Of a stretch of 54,193 nucleotides of DNA, positions 1 to 8,719 are shown one piece after another. The stretch's first letter is position 1. Every line of letters starts with the position of its first letter. Both the position numbers and the translations under genes were made by a program. The notes under the pieces are model-generated. The model was not told the DNA's origin, ran no database searches, and worked only from the letters and a program-made list of their open reading frames with translations. The DNA lies in NCBI GenBank assembly GCA_012719355.1, contig JAAYAM010000025.1:1-54193 (forward strand), given 5' to 3'. The DNA comes from Acidobacteriota bacterium (GTDB taxonomy: Bacteria; Acidobacteriota; UBA6911).

Positions 1-1
1 A

Positions 2-775
2 GGAACCGACCGCAACTGGACAGGACACCCTTTCGTTCAATCCAGCTGGTATTGCTACGGACGCCTGGCCTGGGATCATACTCTCACGGCCGGTGAGATT
101 GCAGACGAATGGATCAGGATGACCTTTGCAAATGACAAGCGTTTCCTGGAACCGGTCAAAGAAATCATGATGAAGTCGCGCGAAGCCGGAGTGAACTATC
201 GCAGCCCGCTGGGACTGACGCATCTTTATGCCCAGGGGCATCACTACGGGCCGGCTCCGTGGACCAAGGACCTGCCGAGAGCCGACTGGACGGCCGTGTA
301 CTACCATCGCGCAGACAAGGACGGCATCGGCTTTGACCGGACCGAGACCGGATCAAATGCCGTAGCCCAGTACCATGAACCCGTCGCTGCCGTCTTTCAG
401 GACATCGCACGCATTCCCGATGATTACCTGCTCTGGTTCCATCACGTCGGCTGGGACCACAAAATGCAATCGGGCCGCACTCTCTGGGAAGAACTGGTCC
501 ACAGGTATTACCAGGGGGTCGAAACGGTGCGGTGGATGAGGAAAACCTGGGATTCCATTGAAGGACTGATCGACCGGGAACGGTTTGAACATGTAAGGGC
601 TCTGCTGGCGATTCAGGAACGGGACGCTGTACGCTGGCGCGACTCCTGCGTACTCTACTTCCAGTCCTTTTCAGCGAGGCCGATCCCCGACGGGTACGAA
701 CGTCCGGAACATGACCTGGAACACTACAGAAAGATGGAACGCGTCGTTTACGTCCCGGATCCTTCGCACAACTGA
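2..775 (+). CDS. Alpha-glucuronidase, GH67 (C-terminal part; 5' end outside window)
   Basis: The reading frame is open from base 2, so the gene starts left of the window and only its last 257 codons are seen. GH67 enzymes release 4-O-methylglucuronic acid from xylan oligosaccharides. The visible part carries strongly conserved GH67 C-terminal stretches: [11 protein letters not shown] at the very start, GRLAWD, the [17 protein letters not shown] segment, and [10 protein letters not shown], followed by the all-helical tail ([13 protein letters not shown], then PIPDGY). The catalytic acids lie upstream and cannot be checked. No secretion signal can be assessed. It ends 13 bases before the convergent membrane-protein gene. 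It implies hemicellulose use; no other xylan genes are in view. Confidence 0.93.
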   Translation, partial: GTDRNWTGHPFVQSSWYCYGRLAWDHTLTAGEIADEWIRMTFANDKRFLEPVKEIMMKSREAGVNYRSPLGLTHLYAQGHHYGPAPWTKDLPRADWTAVYYHRADKDGIGFDRTETGSNAVAQYHEPVAAVFQDIARIPDDYLLWFHHVGWDHKMQSGRTLWEELVHRYYQGVETVRWMRKTWDSIEGLIDRERFEHVRALLAIQERDAVRWRDSCVLYFQSFSARPIPDGYERPEHDLEHYRKMERVVYVPDPSHN

Positions 776-788
776 CGTGACGATGGAC

Positions 789-2228
789 TTACCGTGGCGA
801 AATGCGGACCAGCCGCGGAACGATGATTTCTTTTTCGCTTTCCTTCAGCAACGGCTGCAGGGACAGGTATTCCGATTCAAAATAGCTCCATCCACGGGCG
901 TCCTGGCTCAGATACACCGGGATTCCTTCTGCCCACGATCGGCGAATCGCCGATTCCGCCTTCTCTGCACTCCAATCCCATCCCGACCACAGAATCCGCC
1001 ATCCGGGCCTCAGCCCTATTCCCCGGTAGTAATCCAGAATCGGGCTGTACCCTCCTGCTATCAGCAATCCCTCTCCCGGGACCGCCTCCCGTATCCGTTC
1101 GGCGAATTCCATCTTTTCCATCTGGATCTGACGCAGAGGTGAAAAAGCGGCAAGCGCGAGCCCGAAAGCCGCCACCTGAATCACTCCCCATGTCACCGCA
1201 CCCCGTCTCTTTTCGATCCAGCCGCCGTAAAGATATGCGCACATTATGACCGAGCCGGGAAGGATCGGCAGGAGATAGCGAGGGTGGATCTGAACATCGG
1301 CGTCCCGCCACAGGACCACAATCGGCACCACGATTGAACAGACAAGCCCCCACCAGGGATTCGGGATCCCTCCTTTGGACCGGGGCCGCGCCCGCTGCTG
1401 CCGCTTCACCAATCCCCAGACCGCCGCACCGGCGAGCGCCAGCCACGCTCCGGGGCAGACGCAGAAGGCATAAAGCAGGCTGGCCTGTACATTGCTCCAG
1501 AACTGAACCTGTCCCATCGGAATCGCATGCAGCCACACTCGAATACGTTCCGTAAATCCATTGGGATCGGCAAGATAGAAGACGACTGCCGGCGCCAGCG
1601 TCACTGCAGACGCGGCGCAGCCGAACAGCGCCAGGTCGCGAATTCTGGCTTGCCGCGGCTGCCGCCGGCTCCAGATCATCCAGACGAAGGCCGCACCCAT
1701 CGTCAGCGCCTGCTCGCGGATCCCCGCCGCAAGGCCGAAGAGAATACCTCCGGCCAGCGCGCTCGACAACGGACGGGTGGAACCAAATTGCACGACTACC
1801 AGCCCCGCGGCCATCAAAGCCACCAGCATCGGGATCTCCGTCATGATGTATCCGGCGTAGATCGCATACAGCGGAGAAAGCGCCAGAGCCAGCGTCGCGA
1901 AGGAACTCACGCGGGAAGGAAGAAACTGCCGCGCAAGCTTCTGAAAGAGAATGACCCCCACAAAGCCCAGCAGAACCGTCCCGGCCATGATCACCGTCTC
2001 GACCTTGAGCACATCGAGATCAAAGATGCTTCTGGCGGTTTCCCATAGCAGTATGTTGTAGCCGATGAAGACCGGCCGTCCGATCCCCAGATCGGAAAAC
2101 TCATGCGTGACGATCTGCTTCAGATAATCGTAACTGTCCCACTGCCCCAGGTACGGCGCGCTCCCGGCAAGGTACAGGTAGAGGGCGATCACCGGCAACA
2201 CAATGGAGTATCGGGATAGTTTCGACAT
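789..2228 (-). CDS. Polytopic membrane protein, GT39/PMT-like glycosyltransferase-type
   Basis: A 479-residue protein with about ten hydrophobic segments, starting with an N-terminal membrane anchor (LPVIALYLYLAGSAPYL). A first extracytoplasmic loop follows with acidic residues (WDSYDYL), and the soluble C-terminal part has about 120 residues. This is the architecture of lipid-linked-sugar-dependent glycosyltransferases (GT-C, PMT/ArnT-like), but I see no diagnostic motif beyond that. The frame stays open further upstream to 2345. I chose the ATG at 2228 because it directly precedes the first membrane segment and avoids overlap with the DUF1573 gene ending at 2257. The 28-base gap suggests co-transcription with that gene. 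Substrate unknown. Confidence 0.7.
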   Translation of the reverse strand: MSKLSRYSIVLPVIALYLYLAGSAPYLGQWDSYDYLKQIVTHEFSDLGIGRPVFIGYNILLWETARSIFDLDVLKVETVIMAGTVLLGFVGVILFQKLARQFLPSRVSSFATLALALSPLYAIYAGYIMTEIPMLVALMAAGLVVVQFGSTRPLSSALAGGILFGLAAGIREQALTMGAAFVWMIWSRRQPRQARIRDLALFGCAASAVTLAPAVVFYLADPNGFTERIRVWLHAIPMGQVQFWSNVQASLLYAFCVCPGAWLALAGAAVWGLVKRQQRARPRSKGGIPNPWWGLVCSIVVPIVVLWRDADVQIHPRYLLPILPGSVIMCAYLYGGWIEKRRGAVTWGVIQVAAFGLALAAFSPLRQIQMEKMEFAERIREAVPGEGLLIAGGYSPILDYYRGIGLRPGWRILWSGWDWSAEKAESAIRRSWAEGIPVYLSQDARGWSYFESEYLSLQPLLKESEKEIIVPRLVRISPR

Positions 2229-2256
2229 ACACAGACGCCAAGCGCCGGCACTAGCG

Positions 2257-2949
2257 CTATTTTTCGCCGGCAGTGACATTTCCTGACTCGTAGATGACGA
2301 TTTCACGAACACGTCCGCCGAGGGTCCGTACAATAATCTTTCCAAAATGGGGACCTATCGGTGCGTTCGCCTTCCTGACCGCAATCAGTCTCATGTTTTT
2401 GCCGTCTGAACCGTCGACACCCTCAATCCTTACCGACACGGCAGGATCCGTGGACCGGACGGAGTGAATCTTAATCGATTTTGCCCGTGGTACAGTCATC
2501 AAAAGTTCTCTGCGAAGCTCCTTCCCCCGAGGCGAGTCCCCAAAGAAGATCGCGGCATCCGAGAGGATCACCTCCGGCTCGATTTCGGCCTTTATGGTCA
2601 ACTTCACGATTTCGTTCTGAGGATCGTTGGTCGTGACAAAAACCGATTTCTCCACAATTCCGGAAAGGGAGGCAGTATCGACTTTCATCTCGATCCGCCC
2701 GCTTTTCCCGGCCGCGACCTTCTTTGCTGACAGCAAAGTGGTTTCACAGCCTCAGGAGTGGACAATGCCGGTTATCTCGAGCGTGCGGGTCCCCTCATTT
2801 GAGAACGTAAAGACGTGCCTGATTGGAATCCCCTGCTCCACTTTACCGGCATCACGGGTGGTCATGGGAAACCGGATCGAGGGAGCCTGTTGCGGGGCCG
2901 CCACAGAAATCGCCGTGACAAGAAGAATGATGCAGGAACATAGTCGCAT
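2257..2949 (-). CDS. DUF1573-family exported protein, probable selenoprotein (in-frame TGA = Sec66)
   Basis: One continuous frame of 230 codons interrupted only by a TGA at 2754-2752. Before it: a signal peptide (MRLCSCIILLVTAISVAAP), then the DUF1573 N-terminal strand pattern (FPMTTRDAGKVEQG, FTFSNEGTRTLEITGIVHS). After it: GCETT, then GKSGRIEMKVDT and VFVTTNDPQNEIV, which continue the same ASH/DUF1573 fold. The family normally has Cys-Gly-Cys here; the TGA sits exactly on the first Cys, giving U-G-C (Sec66, Cys68). A hairpin of bacterial SECIS type follows at once, and selB lies at 40104. Selenocysteine therefore explains the data better than a nonsense mutation. The ATG at 2949 places the signal peptide at the N-terminus. 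A periplasmic redox or metal role is possible, but the family's function is not established. Confidence 0.82.
2717..2742 (-). promoter_or_regulatory. Putative bacterial SECIS hairpin downstream of the DUF1573 TGA
   Basis: In the minus-strand RNA a perfect 7-bp stem (CUUUGCU/AGCAAAG, 2738-2732 with 2728-2722) closes a three-base GUC loop (2731-2729). A further ACC/GGU pairing (2742-2740 with 2719-2717) extends it across a small internal loop. The loop begins with G, and 20 bases separate the TGA from it. Bacterial SECIS elements typically lie within the coding sequence just 3' of UGA, with a G near the start of a small apical loop and roughly this spacing. Function is inferred from position and shape only. 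Confidence 0.6.
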
Positions 2950-3071
2950 TGCAGCTCCATTCAGTGAAGATGTGTTGTCGGAGGCGTGATCATTTCTCAC
3001 CTTTTTCAGGATTGTGTGACAATCGCAACTCGTTATCGCAAGGTTCCTGATAGACTCTATAGCGTAATACC

Positions 3072-3176
3072 ATGGAATTTCAGAACATAGATTTCTGGAT
3101 TTCGCTCGTTGCCGGACTTTTTGGTGTGATAGTTTTTGTCATATGGCTGAAAAGAGGCGGCAGGAAATCGGGATAG
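3072..3176 (+). CDS. Possible small single-span membrane protein (34 aa)
   Basis: In the 379-base gap between the DUF1573 gene and murG there is an ATG-initiated 34-codon frame. It encodes a short polar N-terminus (MEFQNIDFW), a hydrophobic stretch of about 18 residues (ISLVAGLFGVIVFVIWL) and a basic tail (KRGGRKSG). That is a textbook inside-positive, single-span small membrane protein. No good Shine-Dalgarno precedes it, and 34 codons can arise by chance, so I keep this tentative. I recognise no family. The rest of the gap holds only a weak promoter-like sequence before murG. Confidence 0.35.
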   Translation: MEFQNIDFWISLVAGLFGVIVFVIWLKRGGRKSG

Positions 3177-3226
3177 GTCGAGGCCTGTCCAGGCAGCCAA
3201 ACCTGTCAACAGCACAAAAAAATGTA

Positions 3227-3255
3227 TTGCTCACGTGTTTTTGATAGATTATTTT
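3227..3255 (+). promoter_or_regulatory. Weak sigma70-like promoter candidate for the murG cluster
   Basis: TTGCTC (3227-3232) and TATTTT (3250-3255) are separated by 17 bases in an AT-rich patch about 75 bases before the murG start. Each hexamer matches the consensus at four of six positions, so this is only suggestive. Confidence 0.25.
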
Positions 3256-3328
3256 GGGCGGTCACGGCAGTCTTTGCCGGGAACCCGCAGGGCAGTTTCA
3301 CAGATGAACCTACACTGGCGGAAATTGA

Positions 3329-5362
3329 ATGCAGACGATTAAACGCATTCTATTGACCGGCGGCGGCACGGCCGGCCATGTCAACCCAGCATTGGCCATA
3401 GGATCCGTCCTGGCTTCCGATGAAAGCCGTTTTCTGTTCGTCGGAGTCCGGGGAAGAGTTGAAGAGGAAGTCGTTCCGCACGAGGGCATCCCGATAAAGT
3501 ACGTGCGGGCATCCGGATTTCCGGGAGGGATTTCGCCGAAATGGGCGCGTTTTCTCTTTGATCTCACGGCGGGGGTGCTGAAGTCGATATACATCCTGCT
3601 GCTTTTTCGCCCACAGATCATAATCGGAACCGGCGGCTATGCATCGGCGCCAGTGGTGGTGGCCGCTTCCCTGCTTCGCAGACTCAGGCTCTGCAGTGCC
3701 AGGATTTTCATCCACGAACAGAATGCCGTTCCCGGGAAGCTGAACCGCCTGATGGGACGCTTCGCTCACAAGGTCCTGGTCACATTTCCGGAAAGCCTGT
3801 CTCATTTTCCTGATAACGGCCTCCTGGTGGGATATCCGCTTCGGCGCCGCATAGCACGGGTAAGCCGCGAGGAAGCAATACAGAAGGCAAACATAGCCGT
3901 CCCCGAGGGACGGAAGATTATCCTCGTTTTCGGCGGCTCCCAGGGATCCCGGACGATCAACCGGGCTATGGTCGATGCTTTGAAATACCTTCTGCCATAC
4001 CGCGATAAGCTCTTAATCATCCACGGAGTCGGGCTGTTCAAGAGCAGCGACTACAATGCGGTTGCCGATACCGAGGCAAGGCTGCACCGTCTCTACAGCG
4101 AGGAACAGCTGAAGGAAATCGGGAGTTTCTACACATACCAGTCGTTCTTTCATAACATAGAAAACTTGTATGGCCTGAGCGATCTGGTCGTAGCCAGGGC
4201 AGGAGCGGGAAGCCTCAACGAAATCTCCGCAATGGGCCTGCCGGTTCTGATAATCCCGAAATCGAACCTGCCGGGCGATCACCAGGTGATGAATGCCAGA
4301 TCCATGGAACGTGCGGGAGGAGCAGAGATACTCTACGAACAGATCGCCCCTGTCGACGGCGTTCTTTCTGAGTGGATTGACGGAGAACTCCTGGCAGCGA
4401 GACTCCTGTCGCTGATTCGCGATGACTCCCGACTGCAAAGCATGAGGGAACGGAGCGACTCGTTTCTGAACCACGACGCACTTTCCCGGATCGCCAGGGT
4501 GATTCTGAAGGAAGAGAGCACCGCAGAACAGGATTCGGTCCCTGCACGGATACCGACAACCGCTCCGCTCCCGGGCAACAGGGCGCTCCTGTCGCTGCTT
4601 GAGAAAGCGCTCGAGAAACAGAAGACCGGCTACAGGCCGGAATTTGTCATTACGCGGCCGCAGGACCTCGAGTATCTCAAGAACCGCGCCAGCGCTCTCC
4701 TTATACACCCCTCGTGGCAGGAACGGAACCTGGGGGTGAAGCTCCTGGGGCTACTGCAGGCCAGGGAGCGAATCCCGGCACTCCTGACACTTTTCTTCGA
4801 CCGGACTCCGGCACCCCTGATTCAGAGGTTTTTTGGGGGAGACTACAGACAGGTAGGGTTTATCCGGCGCAACATAATCGTTTCGCTTGTCCGAATCAAC
4901 GTGGTATCGCAGGAAGTTGAAAGAGCCTTTCTCGCCGGCCTCGAAGATCCCTATTATGAGGTGAGAGTGGAAGCGGCCCGCGCAGTTGAATTTTTCAACT
5001 CAAGGCTATCGTATCCGAAAAATTTCCTTGCGGCGCTGCTGAAGCTCCTGGATGATTCCATTCTTGACGTCAGCGTGGCTGCGGCCGAAGCGCTCGGGAA
5101 AGTGGGTGGAGAGTATGATGCACTCCCTGCCCTCCTCGGAAGGTGGGACTCAAGATTCTGGAAGATGCGGGCTGCCGTGCTGCGCGGCATCCTCCACCTG
5201 GTGGAGCGGGGAGAAGTAGGCCGGCTCGATCTCGTCGAGGCACAGGTGCCGAGATTCATTCTCACCTCGACGGATTTTGCTCCCCATTTTGAGATCAAAT
5301 CGGTGTACAGGCAGCTGATGGAGTCAGTTTCCAGGAAGAAGGAGAAGAGAGTAGCGCAATGA
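3329..5362 (+). CDS. murG: MurG glycosyltransferase with C-terminal HEAT-repeat domain
   Basis: Residues 1-395 are a full MurG: UDP-GlcNAc to lipid I GlcNAc transfer on the cytoplasmic face, making lipid II. Landmarks are GGGTAGH (11-17), GTGGYAS (100-106), HEQN (129-132), GGSQGS (202-207) and RAGAGSLNE (290-298). MurG is normally about 355-370 residues; this protein is 677. After a linker rich in Pro, Thr and Ala (about 396-415), residues about 440-665 form paired amphipathic helices of HEAT type (for example DPYYEVRVEAARAVEFF and DDSILDVSVAAAEALGKVG). Such repeats usually bind other proteins. The last codons overlap the mraY start by 4 bases (ATGA), indicating translational coupling. No stop or frame shift separates the parts, so the fusion appears real. 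Confidence 0.93.
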   Translation: MQTIKRILLTGGGTAGHVNPALAIGSVLASDESRFLFVGVRGRVEEEVVPHEGIPIKYVRASGFPGGISPKWARFLFDLTAGVLKSIYILLLFRPQIIIGTGGYASAPVVVAASLLRRLRLCSARIFIHEQNAVPGKLNRLMGRFAHKVLVTFPESLSHFPDNGLLVGYPLRRRIARVSREEAIQKANIAVPEGRKIILVFGGSQGSRTINRAMVDALKYLLPYRDKLLIIHGVGLFKSSDYNAVADTEARLHRLYSEEQLKEIGSFYTYQSFFHNIENLYGLSDLVVARAGAGSLNEISAMGLPVLIIPKSNLPGDHQVMNARSMERAGGAEILYEQIAPVDGVLSEWIDGELLAARLLSLIRDDSRLQSMRERSDSFLNHDALSRIARVILKEESTAEQDSVPARIPTTAPLPGNRALLSLLEKALEKQKTGYRPEFVITRPQDLEYLKNRASALLIHPSWQERNLGVKLLGLLQARERIPALLTLFFDRTPAPLIQRFFGGDYRQVGFIRRNIIVSLVRINVVSQEVERAFLAGLEDPYYEVRVEAARAVEFFNSRLSYPKNFLAALLKLLDDSILDVSVAAAEALGKVGGEYDALPALLGRWDSRFWKMRAAVLRGILHLVERGEVGRLDLVEAQVPRFILTSTDFAPHFEIKSVYRQLMESVSRKKEKRVAQ

Positions 5363-6465
5363 TCTATTTCCTCGGAAAATGGCTCAATCCCGACGCCGGG
5401 TTTTTCTCGTTCCTCCGGCTGGTCGACTATCTTTCGGCCAGAGCCATCGGGGCGGCTTTAACCGCGATCATCCTTACACTCTTCTTCACTCCTGTCTTCA
5501 TCAGGTATCTTCACCGTCGCGGATTGGTCGACCAGTGCAGAGATACGGGAATCGCGTCATCGTTCGACAAGGCGGGGACACCTGCGATGGGAGGGGCGAT
5601 CGTCACCGGATGCATCCTGGTATCCTGTCTGCTCTGGTGCAATCTGTCGAATCTGTATCTGCTCACGGTAGTTGTTGGGATGACATGGTTCGGCGCCATC
5701 GGACTAATGGACGACCTGGCCAAGACCCGTGCCAGATCAGGCAATCACGGACTTTCGGAGTCGAAGAAACTTCTGCTGCAGGCGTCGTTTGCCGCACTGC
5801 TGGTCGCCTGTCTCGCAAGCCCTTTTTCTCCGCTACCGCCCGATCAGGCCGCAACGTTCTATATTCCTTTTCTCAAGACGCCGCTTTTCATCTCTCCCTG
5901 GATCTATTTTCCTATTGTGTTCTTTTTCGTCCTGGTGGTCGGAAACTCGGTCAACATCACTGACGGGCTCGATGGACTCGCAATCGTCCCGTCGGTCTTC
6001 GTTCTGGGAGTCCTTGGCATATTTGGATGGATCCTGGGAAACAAGATATGGGCCAGCTACCTTAATTATCCAACCCTCCCGGGAGCGGGCGAACTGGCTG
6101 TATTCGCTTCGGCGTTCGCAGGCGCGGGCATAGGGTTTCTCTGGTTCAACGCCTACCCCGCTCAGGTCTTCATGGGAGACACCGGTGCCCTGGCTATCGG
6201 AGGGTGCATGGCGGTGGTTTCGGTCCTACTGAAACAGGAGGCGCTCTTTTTGATCCTTGGCGGGCTGTTTGTCGCTGAAGCTCTGAGCTCGCAGATTCAG
6301 GACAAGATCGGAATACGCTGGCTCGGCCGGAGAATATTCCTCCGCGCGCCGCTGCATCACCAGATGCAGCACAAAGGTCTTGCCGAAACCAAAGTAGTCA
6401 TACGGCTCTGGATCGCCTCCGGTATTCTGGCGCTGACCGCTCTCGCCACACTGAAACTGCGCTGA
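5359..6465 (+). CDS. mraY: Phospho-N-acetylmuramoyl-pentapeptide-transferase
   Basis: MraY transfers phospho-MurNAc-pentapeptide onto undecaprenyl phosphate to form lipid I in the inner membrane. The 368-residue protein is a normal length with about ten membrane helices. It shows the family signatures KAGTPAMGG, the acidic pair GLMDDLAK, NSVNITDGLDGLA, FNAYPAQVFMGDTGALAIGG and the His-rich loop APLHHQMQHKG. The order here (murG, mraY, murJ) differs from the classical division cluster, where mraY lies upstream of murD, ftsW and murG. Overlap with both neighbours (4 bases and 1 base) suggests the three proteins are made together. Confidence 0.95.
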   Translation: MIYFLGKWLNPDAGFFSFLRLVDYLSARAIGAALTAIILTLFFTPVFIRYLHRRGLVDQCRDTGIASSFDKAGTPAMGGAIVTGCILVSCLLWCNLSNLYLLTVVVGMTWFGAIGLMDDLAKTRARSGNHGLSESKKLLLQASFAALLVACLASPFSPLPPDQAATFYIPFLKTPLFISPWIYFPIVFFFVLVVGNSVNITDGLDGLAIVPSVFVLGVLGIFGWILGNKIWASYLNYPTLPGAGELAVFASAFAGAGIGFLWFNAYPAQVFMGDTGALAIGGCMAVVSVLLKQEALFLILGGLFVAEALSSQIQDKIGIRWLGRRIFLRAPLHHQMQHKGLAETKVVIRLWIASGILALTALATLKLR

Positions 6466-8063
6466 TGCACACTCCCTCCCGTCTGAAAGAAACCCTTCCA
6501 CCGAAACGAAGGAGTTCCGGCCACAACGCAGTCCTGATCGGCGCCGGCATCCTGCTGAGCCGACTGATCGGACTGGTCAGGGAACGAGCCTTCGCCCACT
6601 ACTTCGGCAATTCGGATGCAGCCGATGTCTTCAAGGCCGCCCTGCGCATCCCGAATCTGCTGCAGAATCTTTTCGGAGAAGGGGCTCTTTCATCTTCCTT
6701 TATTCCCGTATATGCACACCTTCTGGCAAAGGGTGAGAAAGAAGAGGCAGACCGTGTGGCACGAGTGATCGCCTCGATACTGGCGGTTGCAATGTCGGTA
6801 CTGGTGCTGGCGGGAGTTCTGGCGACGCCTCTGCTCATCGACCTTATTGCACCCGGGTTTCAGGGCGAGAAGCGCGATTTCACCATCCAGATCGTGCGCA
6901 TTCTCTTTCCGGGAATGGGAATTCTCGTGCTTTCGGCATGGTGCCTCGGCATCCTCAACAGCCACAGGCGCTTCTTTCTGCCGTACGCGGCTCCGGTCCT
7001 ATGGAACCTTGCAATGATCGGTGCGCTTGTCTGGTTCGGCACTACCAGACAATCCTACCCGCTGGCGGAGACGCTCGCATGGGGAGCGGTTGCAGGATCG
7101 GTTCTCCAGTTCGGAGTGCAGCTCCCCACTGTCCTGCGTCTGGTCGGCAGAATCCGCTTCCAGTTCGAGACAGTCTCGTCGAATGTCAGAACAGTGATCA
7201 GAAACTTCGTGCCTGGAGTCGCGGCCCGCGGCGTCAACCAGGTGAGCAGCTATGTCGACGAGATCCTGGCGAGCTTTCTTCCCGCGGGGTCTATTGCCGC
7301 TCTGGGATATGCTCAGACACTCTATCTGCTCCCGGTCAGCCTCTTCGGGATGGCAATATCCAACGCCGAGTTGCCTGAGATGGCAAGCCGGAACGAATCG
7401 GGCAGTGAGGCGCTCATCTCCCTCTGCCGGAGGATCAACGAGGCTATGCAGCGGGTGGCATTTTTTGTGATCCCGTCTTTGGCGGCAATCCTGCTCCTGG
7501 GAGATACGATTGTCGCAGCCCTTTTTCAGACCGGCCGGTTCTCCCAAAGCGACGTGCAGCTGGTCTGGATCGTTCTCGGCGGCTATGCAGTCGGGCTCCT
7601 GGCCGCTACCATAGGCCGGCTCTACACCTCAGCCTATTGGGCTCTGCGCGACACCCGAACCCCACTGCGTTTCGCGGTCGTGAGAGTGACGCTCAGCGCG
7701 CTGCTCGGATGGTTGTTCGCGTTCCCGCTTCCGCGGGCAGCCGGCATTGACCCGCGCATGAGCGTCGCCGGTTTGACTTTCGCTGCGGGTATTTCGGCAT
7801 GGGTCGAGTTCGGCCTGCTCCGTCGGTCGATGAATCGCAGGATCGGAAAGACCGGAGTGCCGTACGGATTTCTCGCCAGGGTGTCCGGCGCAGCAGCAGG
7901 AGCTGCCCTCGTAGCGTTCCTTGCCAAGGACATAGTCGATATCGCGCCGCCGTATTCAGGGATAATCGTTCTTTCGATCTTCGGCGCGGTCTATCTCGCG
8001 GCAACGGCGACGCTTGGAGTCCCTGAAGCGCTCAAGCTGCTGAAATTGGCCTTCAGACGGTAA
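6465..8063 (+). CDS. murJ: Lipid II flippase MurJ (MviN)
   Basis: A 532-residue MATE-like membrane protein with about fourteen hydrophobic segments. The N-terminal helix motif GIGL-type region reads LLSRLIGLVRERAFAHYFG, followed by DAADVFKAALRIPNLLQNLFGEGALSSSFIPVY, here cited in two parts as typical MurJ signatures. The central RGVNQVSSYVDEILASFLP and QTLYLLPVSLFGMA segments also fit. It flips lipid II across the inner membrane. The ATG uses the last base of the mraY stop codon. The gene ends 26 bases before a convergent gene. Confidence 0.94.
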   Translation: MHTPSRLKETLPPKRRSSGHNAVLIGAGILLSRLIGLVRERAFAHYFGNSDAADVFKAALRIPNLLQNLFGEGALSSSFIPVYAHLLAKGEKEEADRVARVIASILAVAMSVLVLAGVLATPLLIDLIAPGFQGEKRDFTIQIVRILFPGMGILVLSAWCLGILNSHRRFFLPYAAPVLWNLAMIGALVWFGTTRQSYPLAETLAWGAVAGSVLQFGVQLPTVLRLVGRIRFQFETVSSNVRTVIRNFVPGVAARGVNQVSSYVDEILASFLPAGSIAALGYAQTLYLLPVSLFGMAISNAELPEMASRNESGSEALISLCRRINEAMQRVAFFVIPSLAAILLLGDTIVAALFQTGRFSQSDVQLVWIVLGGYAVGLLAATIGRLYTSAYWALRDTRTPLRFAVVRVTLSALLGWLFAFPLPRAAGIDPRMSVAGLTFAAGISAWVEFGLLRRSMNRRIGKTGVPYGFLARVSGAAAGAALVAFLAKDIVDIAPPYSGIIVLSIFGAVYLAATATLGVPEALKLLKLAFRR

Positions 8064-8089
8064 AGCTTTCCAGCCTAACCGGCCGGGGT

Positions 8090-8647
8090 TCACAGAGCTT
8101 TCAGTTTCGGCTGCAGTGCTTTGAACTCCTCGGTCCCGGCGGTACGCAGCCATTCAAACACGACAGCCTCTGCGGTCGTTACAGTCAGGCCGCTCCGGTC
8201 CATCCGCTGCAGCGCGACCTGGGCGTCCAACGGTCTCCGCGATGAAGTGGCATCCGCAACAACGGCAACATTTCTCCCGGTGGAGGCCAGATCGAGTGCT
8301 GTTTGGGCAACGCATACGTGAGTCTCGATGCCGGTCAGCAGCACCTGGTCCCTGTTCAGCGACGAAAGCTTCTCTTCGAATCCCGGCGCCGGAACGCAGG
8401 AAAAATCCATCTTTGTCAATGGTTGAATCCCCGGGATGCTCCTTCGAATTTCTTCGATGGTGGAGCCAAGCCCTCTGGGATACTGCTCGGTCAGCACCAC
8501 CGGAATTCTCATCAGGGTCGCCGCAGACAAAATCATATCGACGCGGGCCAGCATCCGCTCATGCTCATGCACGTGGGGAAACAGCCTTTCCTGGATATCG
8601 ATGACTACTACAACACTACGATCCCGGTCCAACAACTCAGCTTTCAT
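8090..8647 (-). CDS. Isochorismatase-family cysteine hydrolase
   Basis: A 185-residue alpha/beta hydrolase of the isochorismatase/nicotinamidase superfamily. The catalytic triad positions are visible: Asp in VVVIDIQERLF, Lys in LTKMDFSCV, and the nucleophilic Cys in GIETHVCVAQTALDL. The cis-peptide segment before the Cys is conserved. Its length and the EQYPRGLG segment resemble the YcaC-like subgroup. The natural substrate cannot be deduced. A good Shine-Dalgarno (GGGAG, 7 bases before ATG) supports the start. It is divergent from gpmA. Confidence 0.85.
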   Translation of the reverse strand: MKAELLDRDRSVVVVIDIQERLFPHVHEHERMLARVDMILSAATLMRIPVVLTEQYPRGLGSTIEEIRRSIPGIQPLTKMDFSCVPAPGFEEKLSSLNRDQVLLTGIETHVCVAQTALDLASTGRNVAVVADATSSRRPLDAQVALQRMDRSGLTVTTAEAVVFEWLRTAGTEEFKALQPKLKAL

Positions 8648-8719
8648 TTTTATCTCCCATCTCAGCCTTGATAGTCTAATCTATATAGTTTGCTAAATGA
8701 GCACATAAAGGAGAATACA

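Noticed and set aside
2257-3000. DUF1573 region read as two separate genes or as a pseudogene
   Set aside because: Both parts are in one frame with no other defect, the TGA is on the conserved Cys, and a SECIS-like hairpin follows.
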